From Pseudomonas kermanshahensis (GTDB lineage: Bacteria > Pseudomonadota > Gammaproteobacteria > Pseudomonadales > Pseudomonadaceae), in NCBI RefSeq assembly GCF_014269205.2, contig NZ_JABWRY020000001.1, forward strand, positions 434,001 to 498,000: a stretch of DNA of 64,000 nucleotides. Direction: 5' to 3'. The notes under the pieces are model-generated. The model had not been told where the DNA came from and ran no database searches. It was given only the letters and a program-made list of their open reading frames with translations. Positions within the stretch are counted from its first letter, which is position 1; each line of letters starts with the position of its first letter. A program made the position numbers and the translations under genes. Positions 10,555 through 20,169 of the stretch are shown here, piece by piece.

Positions 10555-11121
10555 ATGCAATTGGACCGTGCCACCGGCTGGTTCCACGGAATCACCCACT
10601 GCCCGTCGCCCAACTTCAACGCGCGCCCCGAGGGCGAGTCGATCTCCCTGCTGGTGATTCACAACATCAGCTTGCCGCCGGCGTGTTTCGGCACCGGCAA
10701 GGTTCAGGCATTCTTCCAGAACCGCCTGGACGCCCATGAACATCCCTATTTCCAGAGCATCTGCCACCTGACGGTTTCGGCGCACCTGTTCGTCGAGCGC
10801 GATGGCGCCGTCACCCAGTTCGTGTCGTTGCTCGACCGCGCCTGGCATGCCGGTGTCTCGTGCTTCGACGGGCGCGAGGGCTGCAACGACTTCTCCATCG
10901 GCATCGAACTCGAAGGCACTGACGACCTGCCATACACCGATGCCCAGTACGCCACGCTGGCGCAGCTGACTCGGCAGATCCGCGACGCCTGGCCGGTCAT
11001 CAGCCTTGAGCGCATTCAGGGCCACAGCGACATAGCACCGGTACGCAAGACCGACCCAGGCCCGGCTTTCGACTGGGGCCGTTATCGCCAAACCGTGAAG
11101 GATAACGAGGACAACTCATGA
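10555..11121 (+). CDS. ampD: 1,6-anhydro-N-acetylmuramyl-L-alanine amidase AmpD
   Basis: A 188-aa cytosolic zinc amidase (amidase_2/PGRP fold) that removes the peptide from anhydro-muropeptides during cell-wall recycling and so limits AmpR-driven beta-lactamase induction. Zinc ligands are visible as His36 (LLVIHN), His157 (QGHSDIAP) and Asp167 (KTDPGPAFDW). The AmpD-specific start GWFHGITHCPSPNFNARP is intact. It overlaps ampE by 4 bp (ATGA), indicating translational coupling. Confidence 0.95.
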   Translation: MQLDRATGWFHGITHCPSPNFNARPEGESISLLVIHNISLPPACFGTGKVQAFFQNRLDAHEHPYFQSICHLTVSAHLFVERDGAVTQFVSLLDRAWHAGVSCFDGREGCNDFSIGIELEGTDDLPYTDAQYATLAQLTRQIRDAWPVISLERIQGHSDIAPVRKTDPGPAFDWGRYRQTVKDNEDNS

Positions 11122-11948
11122 GTTTTCTGGTTTTGCTGCTGGCGCTGTGGGTCGAGAAATTCTCGGCACTGCGCCATCGAATACAGCGCGATGGTTTTTT
11201 CGTCGGTGAACTGGTGCGCCTGGAGCGCAGCGGCAAGGTGCAGCCGTGGTGGACGTTGGCCATTCTGGTGCTGGCGCCGGTAGCGGTGCTGGCCCTGCTG
11301 CTGCATGTGCTGGAGCCCGTCGCCTATGGCCTGCTGGCATTGCCGGTGCACCTGCTGGTGTTGATCTACAGCCTGGGCCGCGGCGATGCGAAAGCGGCGC
11401 TGGGGCCGTTTCGCGATGCCTGGCGGCGGGGTGACGATCAGGCCGCCCTGCACGTGGCCGAGCGTGACCTGGGCCTGGTGGCCGACGAGCCTCACAGCCT
11501 GCTGGTGCGCGTGCAGGGTTACCTGCTGTGGCAGGCCTACCAGAGCTTCTTCGCCGTGATCTTCTGGTATTTCGTGCTCGGCCCAGGCGCTGCCTTGGCC
11601 TATCGCCTGCTGGCGCTGTGCGGCGAGCACAGCAAGCAGCCCGCGCTCAAGGCGCGTGCCGAGCAACTGCGGCACATCATGGACTGGCTGCCGGTGCGGG
11701 TGATGGCCTTGAGCTTCGCGCTGGTCGGCAACTTCGTCGCGGTGACCCGCGTGATGCTCCACGAGCTCCTTAACTGGCACATCAGCGCCGGCCACCTGGT
11801 GGCCAGGGTTGGGCGCATTGCCGACGATATCCCCGAGGAAGAAGACAGCCAGCGTGGCCTAAGCCGGCTGGACAGCCTTTGGGAATTGCTGCTGCGCTGC
11901 GCGGTGCTGTGGTACGCCGCGTTTGCGTTGTGGACGGTGCTGGTCTGA
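11118..11948 (+). CDS. ampE: Regulatory signalling modulator AmpE
   Basis: A 276-aa inner-membrane protein of the AmpE/CobD-like family. The start MSFLVLLLALWVEKF is typical. Hydrophobic segments lie near residues 43-62, 66-84, 137-160, 190-210 and 255-274. AmpE is encoded with AmpD in many gammaproteobacteria, but its molecular role is poorly defined. It begins inside the ampD stop region with a 4-bp overlap. Confidence 0.92.
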   Translation: MSFLVLLLALWVEKFSALRHRIQRDGFFVGELVRLERSGKVQPWWTLAILVLAPVAVLALLLHVLEPVAYGLLALPVHLLVLIYSLGRGDAKAALGPFRDAWRRGDDQAALHVAERDLGLVADEPHSLLVRVQGYLLWQAYQSFFAVIFWYFVLGPGAALAYRLLALCGEHSKQPALKARAEQLRHIMDWLPVRVMALSFALVGNFVAVTRVMLHELLNWHISAGHLVARVGRIADDIPEEEDSQRGLSRLDSLWELLLRCAVLWYAAFALWTVLV

Positions 11949-11971
11949 CCTCACCGCCGTAACACGCGCCC

Positions 11972-12066
11972 TGTAGGAGCAGCCTTGTGCTGCGAAGAGG
12001 CCAGTAGCACCACCCCTGAATCTTCGGGATGCTACTGGCCTCTTCGCAGCACAAGGCTGCTCCTAC
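11972..12066. repeat. Inverted REP pair (type 1)
   Basis: Left arm TGTAGGAGCAGCCTTGTGCT, right arm ending GCACAAGGCTGCTCCTAC. The stem continues inward through CTGCGAAGAGGCCAGTAGCA and its complement, so the element could fold as one very long hairpin. It lies downstream of ampE. Confidence 0.88.
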
Positions 12067-12165
12067 CGGGGCTTAACCATAAGTTACAAACCTCCGATTC
12101 GATCTGCGGTATACACGTGGCACTGTGCTACCCCGTAGAACAATAAGAATCCAAGGAGGTGCCCC

Positions 12166-14178
12166 GTGAAGCGTCTGCTTTATCCGGCCATCGCACTGAT
12201 GAACCGGCTGAGCTTCGGTCAGAAGTTCAGCCTTGTCAGCGTCCTGTTTTTCCTGCCCATGCTGGTCATCAGCGGCTACCTGGTACGCGATGCGTACCAG
12301 CAGTTTCAGGCCACCCGCGCCGAGCTGCAGGGCATCGCCCCCCTGCGCGAAAGCCTGGCCCTGCGCGCAGGCTTCGAAAGCTTGGGCAGCCTCCTGCAGA
12401 TCAATGCCGTGATCGGCCAGTCGGGCCAGGCCGGTGATGTCGAATCGCGTATCGCTGCGTTGCAGGGCAACGTGCAGGAGCATCTCCAGGCACTGCATAG
12501 CGACGACCCGCAGCTGGAAGCCAAACGCGAGGACTTGGCCGATGCCTTTGCCCGCGCCCGCGAAGAGTCCTCGCTGCAGAACAAAACGGCGTTGTTCGAC
12601 GCCTTGCTCGCCCAGGCCCAGGTGCTGACCCGCCTGGTGGCCAGCCAATCTGGCCTGAGCCAGGACAGCCAAACCTCCGTGCGGCAACTGAACGACCTGC
12701 TTGGTGTGGCGACGGCGCAGGTGACCCAGGCCCTGGCGGACGGGCAGGCGATGGGGGCCATTGCCCTGGGGCGTGGCTTCATGGATTCGTCCGGCAGCGC
12801 GCGCTTCGAAGATTTGCTGCAGCGCCTCGAGCGCCTGGCCACCGACTACGCACTGCGTTTGGAGGACGCCCTGGGCAGTGACCCCGCGGCCAACGCGGCC
12901 CTGGCCAGCAGCGCCCAGGCCAGCCAGGCGACGGTCAGGCAGGCCGCTGCGTTATTCGAAGCGCAGGTGGTGGTGGCCGAGACCTTGGATGCGCCCTGGC
13001 CTGCGTTCTATCAGCAAACCCATGAGCTGATGGAGCACACCTACCGCCTCAACGAGGCCATTCTCATGCACCTGCAGGGGCAACTACAAAACCGGCTGGG
13101 CGAGCAACAGTGGCGCATGATTGGCCTGGTGGCGGTGCTGGCTGGTGTGTTCGCGCTAATTGTGTACCTGTACAGCGGGTTCTACGTCTCGACCCGGGCG
13201 ACCCTGCGCCAGCTCGGCAGGGCGATGGGCAAGGTCGCCAACGGCGACATGACGGTCAGCTTCCAGGCCCGCAGCCGCGACGAGTTGGGCGAGCTGGGGC
13301 AAGGTTTCAGCGACACCGTGCAGCGTATCCGTGGCCTGATCGACCAGGTTGGCCGCACCGTGGTGGCCGTCGAAGAACAGGCCAGCCAAGTGTTGGCGGT
13401 GTCAGTGCGGAGCAACCAGGCGGTCAGCGGCCAGCGTGAGCAAATCGAGCAAGTGGCCACGGCCATGAACCAGATGAGCGCCACTGCCCAAGAGGTCGCA
13501 CGCAGTGCGGCTCTGGCTGCCGATGGCGCGCAACAGGTCAACCAGGAAAGCGCCAGTGGCCGTGACCTGGTGCAACGCCAGCAAGGCAGCATCGACCGGC
13601 TGGCTGCCGAGATCGACCAGAGCGTGGGGGCCATCAATCAGCTAGCCAGTGACAGCCAGGCCATCGGGCGGGTGCTTGAAGTGATCCGCAGCATTGCCGA
13701 GCAGACCAACCTGCTGGCACTCAACGCCGCGATCGAGGCAGCGCGCGCCGGGGAGCAAGGCCGAGGCTTCGCGGTGGTTGCCGATGAGGTGCGCACCTTG
13801 GCCAGGCGCACCCAGGACTCGACTGCAGAGATCGCACAGATGATCCAGCGTTTGCAGGAGGGGGTCGCAGCGGCGGTTAATGCCATGGGCAGCAGCCACC
13901 AGATGGCCGCTGGCACCGTCGATGAAACGCGCCGGGTGCAGCAGGCGTTGGGCAATATTTTGGGTGCGGTGGGCAGTATCGTCGAGCAGAACCAGCAGAT
14001 TGCCGCTGCCGTGGAGCAGCAGACCGCCGTGGCGCATGACATCGACCAGAACATCGTGGCGATCAACAGTGCCGCGCAGGACACCACCCAAGGAGCCTGC
14101 CTGACCGAGGAGGCTAGCCGGGCATTGTCAGCTCAGGTGGTGGAGTTGAAACGGTTGATTGGGGCGTTCAGGGTTTAA
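12166..14178 (+). CDS. Membrane methyl-accepting chemotaxis protein
   Basis: A 670-aa receptor with a GTG start after a near-perfect AAGGAGGTG ribosome site. TM1 is at about residues 22-42 and a periplasmic domain runs from about 43 to 315. This domain is mainly helical and rich in Gln/Ala/Leu; I do not recognise a named sensor domain in it. TM2 is at about 318-340. HAMP is at about 343-395 and the signalling domain covers the rest, with the [20 protein letters not shown] tip near residue 510. There is no CheR/CheB-tethering pentapeptide at the C-terminus (it ends LIGAFRV). The ligand is unknown. No convincing sigma-28 promoter was seen upstream. REP pairs flank the gene on both sides. Confidence 0.93.
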   Translation: MKRLLYPAIALMNRLSFGQKFSLVSVLFFLPMLVISGYLVRDAYQQFQATRAELQGIAPLRESLALRAGFESLGSLLQINAVIGQSGQAGDVESRIAALQGNVQEHLQALHSDDPQLEAKREDLADAFARAREESSLQNKTALFDALLAQAQVLTRLVASQSGLSQDSQTSVRQLNDLLGVATAQVTQALADGQAMGAIALGRGFMDSSGSARFEDLLQRLERLATDYALRLEDALGSDPAANAALASSAQASQATVRQAAALFEAQVVVAETLDAPWPAFYQQTHELMEHTYRLNEAILMHLQGQLQNRLGEQQWRMIGLVAVLAGVFALIVYLYSGFYVSTRATLRQLGRAMGKVANGDMTVSFQARSRDELGELGQGFSDTVQRIRGLIDQVGRTVVAVEEQASQVLAVSVRSNQAVSGQREQIEQVATAMNQMSATAQEVARSAALAADGAQQVNQESASGRDLVQRQQGSIDRLAAEIDQSVGAINQLASDSQAIGRVLEVIRSIAEQTNLLALNAAIEAARAGEQGRGFAVVADEVRTLARRTQDSTAEIAQMIQRLQEGVAAAVNAMGSSHQMAAGTVDETRRVQQALGNILGAVGSIVEQNQQIAAAVEQQTAVAHDIDQNIVAINSAAQDTTQGACLTEEASRALSAQVVELKRLIGAFRV

Positions 14179-14190
14179 TGAGGCTATCTC

Positions 14191-14283
14191 TGTAGGAGCA
14201 GCCTTGTGCTGCGAAGAGGCCGGTTTGGCTGTAGAGAGGCTGTGGCGGTAATGGCCTCTTCGCAGCGCAAGGCTGCTCCTACA
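14191..14283. repeat. Inverted REP pair (type 1)
   Basis: Arms TGTAGGAGCAGCCTTGTGCT and GCGCAAGGCTGCTCCTACA. The loop (TTTGGCTGTAGAGAGGCTG, then GCGGTAATGGCC) is almost the same as in the copy at 21926, so the entire 93-bp unit is duplicated rather than just the arms. It lies between the MCP gene and convergent tatD. Confidence 0.9.
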
Positions 14284-14317
14284 GCTGAATAGCGCCGGTG
14301 CAGGCCACCGCAGTCAG

Positions 14318-15094
14318 CTACCAGCCAAATAACTCACAGGCATTCTTGCTGCTGGCGTCAGCCAACACGTCCACCTCTATGCCGATCACCTCAGCCAGCG
14401 CTGCGGCAATCTCCGGCAGGTGCTCCGGGCTATTACGCTGCCCGGGGTACATCACCGGGGCCATGTCTGGCGCGTCGGTCTCCAGCACTACGCTTTCCAG
14501 CGGCAGCCGGGCAAGGGTCTTGCGCAAGCGCACTGCCTGCGGCCAGGTAGCCGCCCCGCCAAGCCCCAGGCGGAAACCAAGCTTGATGTACTCGCGCGCC
14601 TCTTCATAGCTGCCTGCAAAGGCATGGATGACCCCAGCCCGGGCCGGCTTGTAGCGCTTGAGCGTGGCGATGACCTGGGCATGGCTACGGCGCACATGCA
14701 GCAAGGCCGGCAGCTCGAGATCGCAAGCCATCTGCAGTTGTGCTTCAAACAGCGCCTGCTGGCGATCCTTGTCCAATGCTTCCAGGTAGTAATCCAACCC
14801 GAACTCACCCACGGCGCACAGGCGCGGGTCGCCGCGCAGGCGCTCCAGCCAGTCGCGCAGCTGGGCAAGGTGCTCTGGGCGATGCTGGCCCAGGTAAACC
14901 GGATGCAAGCCCAAGGCAGCAGCCACACGTGTGTCGGCGCAGGCCAGGTCCCACACCCGCTGGAAATTCGCCTGATACACCCCCAGCACCACCATGCGTT
15001 CCACCCCGCGCGCCGCCGCATTGGCCAGCAGGCGCGAGCGGTCGGCGTCGAAGTCGGGGAAGTCCAGGTGGGTGTGGGTGTCGATCAGGCGCAT
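14318..15094 (-). CDS. TatD-family metal-dependent hydrolase
   Basis: A 258-aa TIM-barrel hydrolase with the metal ligands of the TatD family: HTHLD (residues 7-11), the catalytic GEFGLDYY glutamate near 97, LLHVRRSH near 131, HAFAGS near 157 and ETDAPDMAP near 207. TatD enzymes are 3'-5' exonucleases or DNases acting on damaged DNA and RNA; the substrate of this paralogue is not clear. It starts 2 bp after the fruR stop codon, so the two genes probably share a transcript. This link to fructose regulation is likely incidental. Confidence 0.9.
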   Translation of the reverse strand: MRLIDTHTHLDFPDFDADRSRLLANAAARGVERMVVLGVYQANFQRVWDLACADTRVAAALGLHPVYLGQHRPEHLAQLRDWLERLRGDPRLCAVGEFGLDYYLEALDKDRQQALFEAQLQMACDLELPALLHVRRSHAQVIATLKRYKPARAGVIHAFAGSYEEAREYIKLGFRLGLGGAATWPQAVRLRKTLARLPLESVVLETDAPDMAPVMYPGQRNSPEHLPEIAAALAEVIGIEVDVLADASSKNACELFGW

Positions 15095-15096
15095 GT

Positions 15097-16092
15097 TCAG
15101 GCCGCTGGGATGCGTTGCTTGAAGGTTCGACCGATGGCGTGCACGCCGGGCTCGTAACGCTCTTCCTCGATGGCTGCCAGGGCCAGCTCCAGCGCAGTGG
15201 CGGCGATCAGACCGTGCTGTTGGGCCATGGCGTTGACCGGAAGCGGCAAGAAGTCGAGCAACTGGTTGTCACCGAAGGTGCCCAACTGCAGCTGGCGCGA
15301 GTCGGCGGGGCGCGCCTGCAAGGTGTCGAACACGCCCTGCAGCAGCACGTAGGAGGTGGTTACCAGGGCATCCGGCAGGCCACCCTGTTCGTCGATCAGT
15401 TGCTGCATCAGGCGCTGACCGCATTCACGGCTGAACGCCTCACCCTGATATCGGCGCACTTCACCCGCATAGCCTTGCAGGGCTTCGTCGAAGCCGCCGG
15501 CACGGGCCTGGCTGACCGAAAGCTCCGGGCGGGCGCCAATCAGGGCGATGCTGCGCGGGGCTGCGCTGAGCAGGCTGGCGGCCAGCTGACGGCTGGCGTC
15601 GCGATCATCGCTGATCACCGAGCAGAAGTGTGCGGGGTCCAGGCGACGGTCGATGGCGATCACCGGCAGGCCTTTGTCTTGCAGCTCACGGTAACTGTCG
15701 TCTTCCACAGGCAAGCAGCTGGCGACGAACAGGGCATCGCAACGACGGGCGCGGAACAGTTGCTGCAGCTGGCGCTCGCTGTCCGGCTGGTCATCGCTGC
15801 TGGCAATCAGCAACTGATAGCCACGGGCGCGGGCGCCTTGCTCGAGCTGCTTGGCGATGCGGGCGTAGCTGGGGTTCTCCAGATCCGGGAGAATGAAGCC
15901 CAATGTGCGGGTATGCCGGCTGCGCAGGCCGGCGGCTTGCGGGTTGGGCGTGAAGCCATGGGCCTCGACCACTGCGCGCACGCGCTCGACAGTGCTGCTG
16001 CTGATGCGCTGCTGTTCGGCCTTGCCATTGATGACGTAGCTGGCAGTGGTCACGGACACACCGGCCAGACGGGCGATATCGCTGAGTTTCAC
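15097..16092 (-). CDS. fruR: Catabolite repressor/activator FruR (Cra), LacI family
   Basis: A 331-aa LacI-type regulator. The N-terminal helix-turn-helix is VKLSDIARLAGVSVTTASYV, followed by the hinge and a periplasmic-binding-protein-like effector domain (LGFILPDLENPSYARIAKQLE; DALFVASCLPVEDDSY). The Pseudomonas Cra orthologue binds fructose 1-phosphate and controls the divergent fruBKA operon. The GTG start at 16092 is chosen because AAGGAAA precedes it and because the product then has the usual length. The frame is open for 72 more codons but encodes nothing LacI-like there. It is divergent from fruB across 277 bp. Confidence 0.95.
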   Translation of the reverse strand: MKLSDIARLAGVSVTTASYVINGKAEQQRISSSTVERVRAVVEAHGFTPNPQAAGLRSRHTRTLGFILPDLENPSYARIAKQLEQGARARGYQLLIASSDDQPDSERQLQQLFRARRCDALFVASCLPVEDDSYRELQDKGLPVIAIDRRLDPAHFCSVISDDRDASRQLAASLLSAAPRSIALIGARPELSVSQARAGGFDEALQGYAGEVRRYQGEAFSRECGQRLMQQLIDEQGGLPDALVTTSYVLLQGVFDTLQARPADSRQLQLGTFGDNQLLDFLPLPVNAMAQQHGLIAATALELALAAIEEERYEPGVHAIGRTFKQRIPAA

Positions 16093-16249
16093 CGAATTTT
16101 CCTTGTTATTACCGGGGCTGGCTGCAAGGCCAGACCGGATAGTTTGACCCGGAGCTGCGCTCGTGCGCAGACGACCATTGTCGCAATTGTCCGACAGGAT
16201 GGGGCTTTTTCCTCGGGAGATTATCGAGTAACGTGGCCGCCTGGTCAGA

Positions 16250-16261
16250 TTAATCGTTTCA
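16250..16261. promoter_or_regulatory. Candidate Cra (FruR) operator
   Basis: TTAATCGTTTCA in the fruR-fruB intergenic region, 109 bp before the fruB start. It differs at one position from TTAAACGTTTCA, the operator reported for P. putida Cra at the fruB promoter (recalled from the literature). No second copy was seen in the interval. Confidence 0.7.
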
Positions 16262-16369
16262 GCTGCCAAATTTTCTGCCTCGGCTGCCATCTGCGCAAGG
16301 CTGTTCAACTGGCCATTTTCGACAACAATACCTCAGTACCCCACCTGGGCACTGCAAAAGGAGAAGGGC

Positions 16370-19222
16370 ATGCTCGAGCTCGCCACAGGGCAAATAGCCA
16401 TGGGCCAGAAGGCCGCGGACAAGGCCGAGGCCTTGCGCCTGCTGGCAGATCAGCTGGTGGCCGACGGCCTGGTCGCCGAGGGCTACCTTGCGGGCCTGCA
16501 GGCCCGCGAGGCGCAAGGCTCGACCTTCCTCGGGCAGGGCATTGCCATCCCGCATGGCACGCCGCAGACCCGCGACCTGGTTCACACCACCGGTGTGCGC
16601 TTGCTGCAGTTCCCCGAAGGCGTGGACTGGGGCGATGGCCAAAGGGTCTACCTGGCCATCGGCATCGCCGCCCGTTCCGATGAACACCTGCGCCTGCTGC
16701 AATTGCTGACCCGTGCCCTGGGCGAGACCGACCTGGCCGAGGCGCTGCGCCGGGCCAGCTCTGCCGAGGCCTTGCTCAAACTGTTGCAAGGCGCGCCACA
16801 GGCGTTGGCGTTAGATGCGCAACTGGTTAGCTTGAACCTGCCGGCCGAAGATTTCGACGAGCTGGCCTGGCGCGGTGCGCGCCTGCTGCAGCGCGCCGGT
16901 TGCGTCGACAGTGGCTTTGCCGCCGTGCTGCAGCAGGCCGAGCCTTTGCCACTGGGCGAGGGCCTGTGGTGGCTGCACAGCGAGCGCCAGGTGCGCCAGC
17001 CGGGCCTGGCATTCATCACCCCGCAGCAACCGCTGCGCTATCGCGATCAGCCGCTCAACGGCCTGTTCTGCCTGGCCAGCCTCGGCGCCGCTCATCAGGC
17101 TTTGCTCGAGCGCTTGTGCGAAGTGCTGATCGAAGGGCGCGGGCAGATGCTCTACCAGGCCACCAGCAGCCGTGCGGTGCTGCAGGTGCTGGGCGGTGAG
17201 GCGCCGGCGGATTGGCCCAGCGCGCGCATCCTGTTGGCCAACCCCCATGGTTTGCATGCCCGCCCGGCCAAGGTGCTGGCGCAACTGGCCAAAGGCTTCG
17301 AGGGCGAAATCCGTGTGCGGCTGACCGACAGCGCGCAGCCAGCGGTGTCGGTCAAGAGCCTTAGCAAGCTGCTGAGCCTCGGCGCCCGCCGTGGCCAGGA
17401 GCTGGAACTGATTGCCGAACCGGCCATCGCCGCCGATGCCTTGCCAGCGCTGCTGGCGGCCATCGAAGCGGGCTTGGGCGAGGACGTCGAGCCGCTGCCA
17501 CAAAGCTCCGCACCGCTAGCCAGCCTGCCGCTCGAAGTGCTTCAGGCACCCGCCGCAGGCAGCCGGATCCAGGGTGTAGGCGCGGCGCCTGGGATTGCCA
17601 GTGGCCCGGCGCACGTCTGCGTCGAGCGCGACATCGATTACCCCCTGCGCGGCGAATCCCTCGCCCAGGAACGGGCCAAGCTGCGCGAGGCCTTGGCAAC
17701 GGTGAACAGCGAGCTGCACAACTTGGTGCAGCGCAGCGACAAGGCCATCGGTGAGATCTTCGTCACCCACCAAGAGATGCTCGCAGATCCGGCGCTGGCC
17801 GATGATGTCGAGCAGCGCCTGGCCCAAGGCGAAAGCGCCCCGGCGGCGTGGATGGCCGTGATCGAGGCGGCTGCCCGGCAGCAAGAGTCGCTGCACGATG
17901 CTTTGCTCGCCGAACGGGCCGCTGACCTGCGCGACATCGGCCGGCGCGTGCTGGCCCAGTTGTGCGGGGTGCAGGCGCAGGTCGAGCCGGAACAGCCCTA
18001 TGTGCTGGTGATGACCGAGGTCGGCCCTTCCGATGTGGCCAGGCTGGACCCGAGCCGGGTCGCCGGTATCGTCACCGCCCAAGGCGGCGCGACGGCCCAC
18101 AGCGCCATTGTCGCCCGCGCCCTGGGCATTCCGGCAGTGGTCGGCGCCGGTGCGGCGATTCTGCTGCTCGAGGCCGGCACGCCATTGCTGCTCGATGGGC
18201 AACGCGGTGTGGTCAGTGTTGCGCCAGCGGCCGCCGAGCTGCAGCGTGCCCTGGCCGAGCGCGACCAGCGCGAACAGCGCTTGCAGGCAGCCTGGGCCCA
18301 TCGCCATGAACCGGCAGTCACCCGCGATGGCCATGCGGTCGAGGTTTTCGCCAACATCGGTGAGAGCAGCGGTATCGACAAGGTGGTGGAGCAGGGCGCG
18401 GAAGGTGTCGGGCTGCTGCGCACCGAACTGATCTTCATGGCCCACCCCCAGGCACCCGACGTCGCCACCCAAGAGGCCGAGTACCGCCGCGTGCTCGATG
18501 GCCTGGGTGGGCGGCCCCTGGTGGTGCGCACCCTGGATGTCGGCGGCGACAAGCCGCTGCCGTACTGGCCGATCGCTGCCGAAGACAACCCCTTCCTCGG
18601 TGTGCGCGGCGTGCGTTTGACGTTGCAGCGCCCGCAGGTCATGGAAGACCAGTTGCGCGCCTTGCTGCGCGCCGCTGACCAGCGCCCGCTGCGGATCATG
18701 TTCCCGATGGTCGGCCAGGTGCACGAATGGCGTGAAGCGCGGGCCATGGTCGAGCGCCTGCGTTTGGAAATCCCCGTGGCCGACCTGCAACTGGGGATCA
18801 TGGTCGAGGTGCCCTCGGCAGCCCTGCTGGCGCCGCAGTTGGCCCGCGAAGTGGACTTCTTCAGCATCGGCACCAACGACCTGACCCAATACACCCTGGC
18901 CATCGACCGTGGCCACCCGAGCCTGTCGGCCCAGGCCGACGGCCTGCACCCGGCCGTATTGAGCCTGATCGACATGACCGTGCGCGCTGCCCATGCCGAA
19001 GGCAAGTGGGTGGGCGTGTGCGGTGAGCTGGCCGCCGACCCCCAGGCGGTGGCCGTGCTGCTTGGCCTGGATGTTGACGAGTTGAGCGTCGCCGCCCGCA
19101 GCATTGCCGAAGTCAAAGCCCTGGTGCGCCAGGCCGATCACCAAACGGCCCGCGCCCTGGCGCGCGAAGCCTTGCAACAAGACAGCGCCGCGGCGGTTCG
19201 CGCGCTGGTGGAGCGTTACTGA
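16370..19222 (+). CDS. fruB: Fructose PTS multiphosphoryl transfer protein (EIIA-HPr-EI fusion)
   Basis: A 950-aa cytosolic fusion that carries phosphate from phosphoenolpyruvate to the FruA permease. The EIIA-Fru domain covers about residues 1-150 with active His62 (GIAIPHGTP). A linker follows, then the HPr domain at about 283-370 with active His296 in HGLHARP. EI covers about 400-950 with active His577 in GGATAHSAIVARALGIPAVV and the PEP-binding motifs EGVGLLRTELIFM, RTLDVGGDKPLPY and the C-terminal FSIGTNDLTQY. The order and length match FruB of Pseudomonas. The ATG follows AAAAGGAGAAGG. The stop overlaps the fruK start by 1 bp (TGATG). Confidence 0.97.
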   Translation: MLELATGQIAMGQKAADKAEALRLLADQLVADGLVAEGYLAGLQAREAQGSTFLGQGIAIPHGTPQTRDLVHTTGVRLLQFPEGVDWGDGQRVYLAIGIAARSDEHLRLLQLLTRALGETDLAEALRRASSAEALLKLLQGAPQALALDAQLVSLNLPAEDFDELAWRGARLLQRAGCVDSGFAAVLQQAEPLPLGEGLWWLHSERQVRQPGLAFITPQQPLRYRDQPLNGLFCLASLGAAHQALLERLCEVLIEGRGQMLYQATSSRAVLQVLGGEAPADWPSARILLANPHGLHARPAKVLAQLAKGFEGEIRVRLTDSAQPAVSVKSLSKLLSLGARRGQELELIAEPAIAADALPALLAAIEAGLGEDVEPLPQSSAPLASLPLEVLQAPAAGSRIQGVGAAPGIASGPAHVCVERDIDYPLRGESLAQERAKLREALATVNSELHNLVQRSDKAIGEIFVTHQEMLADPALADDVEQRLAQGESAPAAWMAVIEAAARQQESLHDALLAERAADLRDIGRRVLAQLCGVQAQVEPEQPYVLVMTEVGPSDVARLDPSRVAGIVTAQGGATAHSAIVARALGIPAVVGAGAAILLLEAGTPLLLDGQRGVVSVAPAAAELQRALAERDQREQRLQAAWAHRHEPAVTRDGHAVEVFANIGESSGIDKVVEQGAEGVGLLRTELIFMAHPQAPDVATQEAEYRRVLDGLGGRPLVVRTLDVGGDKPLPYWPIAAEDNPFLGVRGVRLTLQRPQVMEDQLRALLRAADQRPLRIMFPMVGQVHEWREARAMVERLRLEIPVADLQLGIMVEVPSAALLAPQLAREVDFFSIGTNDLTQYTLAIDRGHPSLSAQADGLHPAVLSLIDMTVRAAHAEGKWVGVCGELAADPQAVAVLLGLDVDELSVAARSIAEVKALVRQADHQTARALAREALQQDSAAAVRALVERY

Positions 19223-20169
19223 TGGCCAAGATCCTCACCCTTACCCTGAACCCGGCGCTGGATATCACCATCAGCCTCGATACTTTGTGCCCGGGGCACG
19301 TCAACCGTAGCCAGGCCCAGCACAGCGATGCGGCGGGCAAAGGGCTGAACGTTGCCCAGGTCTTGGCCGACCTTGGCCACAGCGTCACCGTGGGCGGCTT
19401 TCTTGGGCAGGACAACCTGCAGCCGTTCGAGGCCTTGATCGCCTGGCGTGGTTTTGCCGACTGTTTTGTCCGCGTGCCAGGCGAAACGCGCAGCAACATC
19501 AAGCTGGTCGAAGCTGACGGCCGCGTGACCGATATCAACGGCCAGGGGCCAGAAGTCGATGAAGCCGCCCGTACCGCGTTGCTGCGGCAGCTGGAACAGA
19601 TCGCCCCAGGGCATGACGCGGTAGTGGTGGCCGGCAGCCTGCCACGGGGTATCAGCCCCGAATGGTTCCGCCAGTTGCTCGAGCAACTCAAAGCTCAGGG
19701 CCTCAAGGTCGCCCTCGACAGCAGCGGCGAAGCCTTGCGCGTCGGCCTGCAAAGCGCGCCTTGGCTGGTCAAGCCCAACACCGAGGAATTGGGCGAGGTG
19801 CTGGGCCTGGCCGTACAAACCCCAGCACAGCAACGCGCGGCTGCCGAGCGGCTGCTGGCCAGCGGCATCGAGCATGTGGTGGTGTCGGCCGGCGAGCACG
19901 GCGTCAGCTGGTTCGCCTGCGACCTCGCCCTGCATGCCCAGCCGCCCACGGTGCGGGTGGCCAGCACCGTGGGCGCGGGGGATTCGCTGGTGGCTGGCAT
20001 GGTCGATGGCCTGTTGCGTGGCGAGGCGCCCGCGCAGACCTTGAGCCGTGCTACCGCCATTGCCGCCCAGGCCGTGACCCAGGTCGGCTTTGGCATACGT
20101 GACCGCGAGCAACTGGCACGCCTTGAAGCCGGCGTGCAACTGACAGAACAACAAGAGGGTTGCCGATGA
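19222..20169 (+). CDS. fruK: 1-phosphofructokinase
   Basis: A 315-aa PfkB-family sugar kinase that phosphorylates fructose 1-phosphate to fructose 1,6-bisphosphate. Motifs include ILTLTLNPALDITISLD at the start, GKGLNVAQVLADLGHSVTVG for substrate binding, WLVKPNTEEL in the centre and VGAGDSLVAGMVDG with the catalytic aspartate. It is the middle gene of fruBKA, with a 1-bp overlap with fruB and a 4-bp overlap with fruA. Confidence 0.96.
   Translation: MAKILTLTLNPALDITISLDTLCPGHVNRSQAQHSDAAGKGLNVAQVLADLGHSVTVGGFLGQDNLQPFEALIAWRGFADCFVRVPGETRSNIKLVEADGRVTDINGQGPEVDEAARTALLRQLEQIAPGHDAVVVAGSLPRGISPEWFRQLLEQLKAQGLKVALDSSGEALRVGLQSAPWLVKPNTEELGEVLGLAVQTPAQQRAAAERLLASGIEHVVVSAGEHGVSWFACDLALHAQPPTVRVASTVGAGDSLVAGMVDGLLRGEAPAQTLSRATAIAAQAVTQVGFGIRDREQLARLEAGVQLTEQQEGCR

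Noticed and set aside
12070-12130. Sigma-28 promoter before the membrane MCP gene
   Set aside because: The only candidate (TTAA with TCCGATTC) mismatches both elements and has the wrong spacing.
14740-16683. 647-codon rightward frame across tatD and fruR
   Set aside because: Antisense to two well-supported genes and runs into fruB in another frame; no recognisable protein.
17516-19180. 554-codon leftward frame opposite fruB
   Set aside because: Antisense shadow of the EI domain; composition is His/Gln/Gly-rich without motifs.
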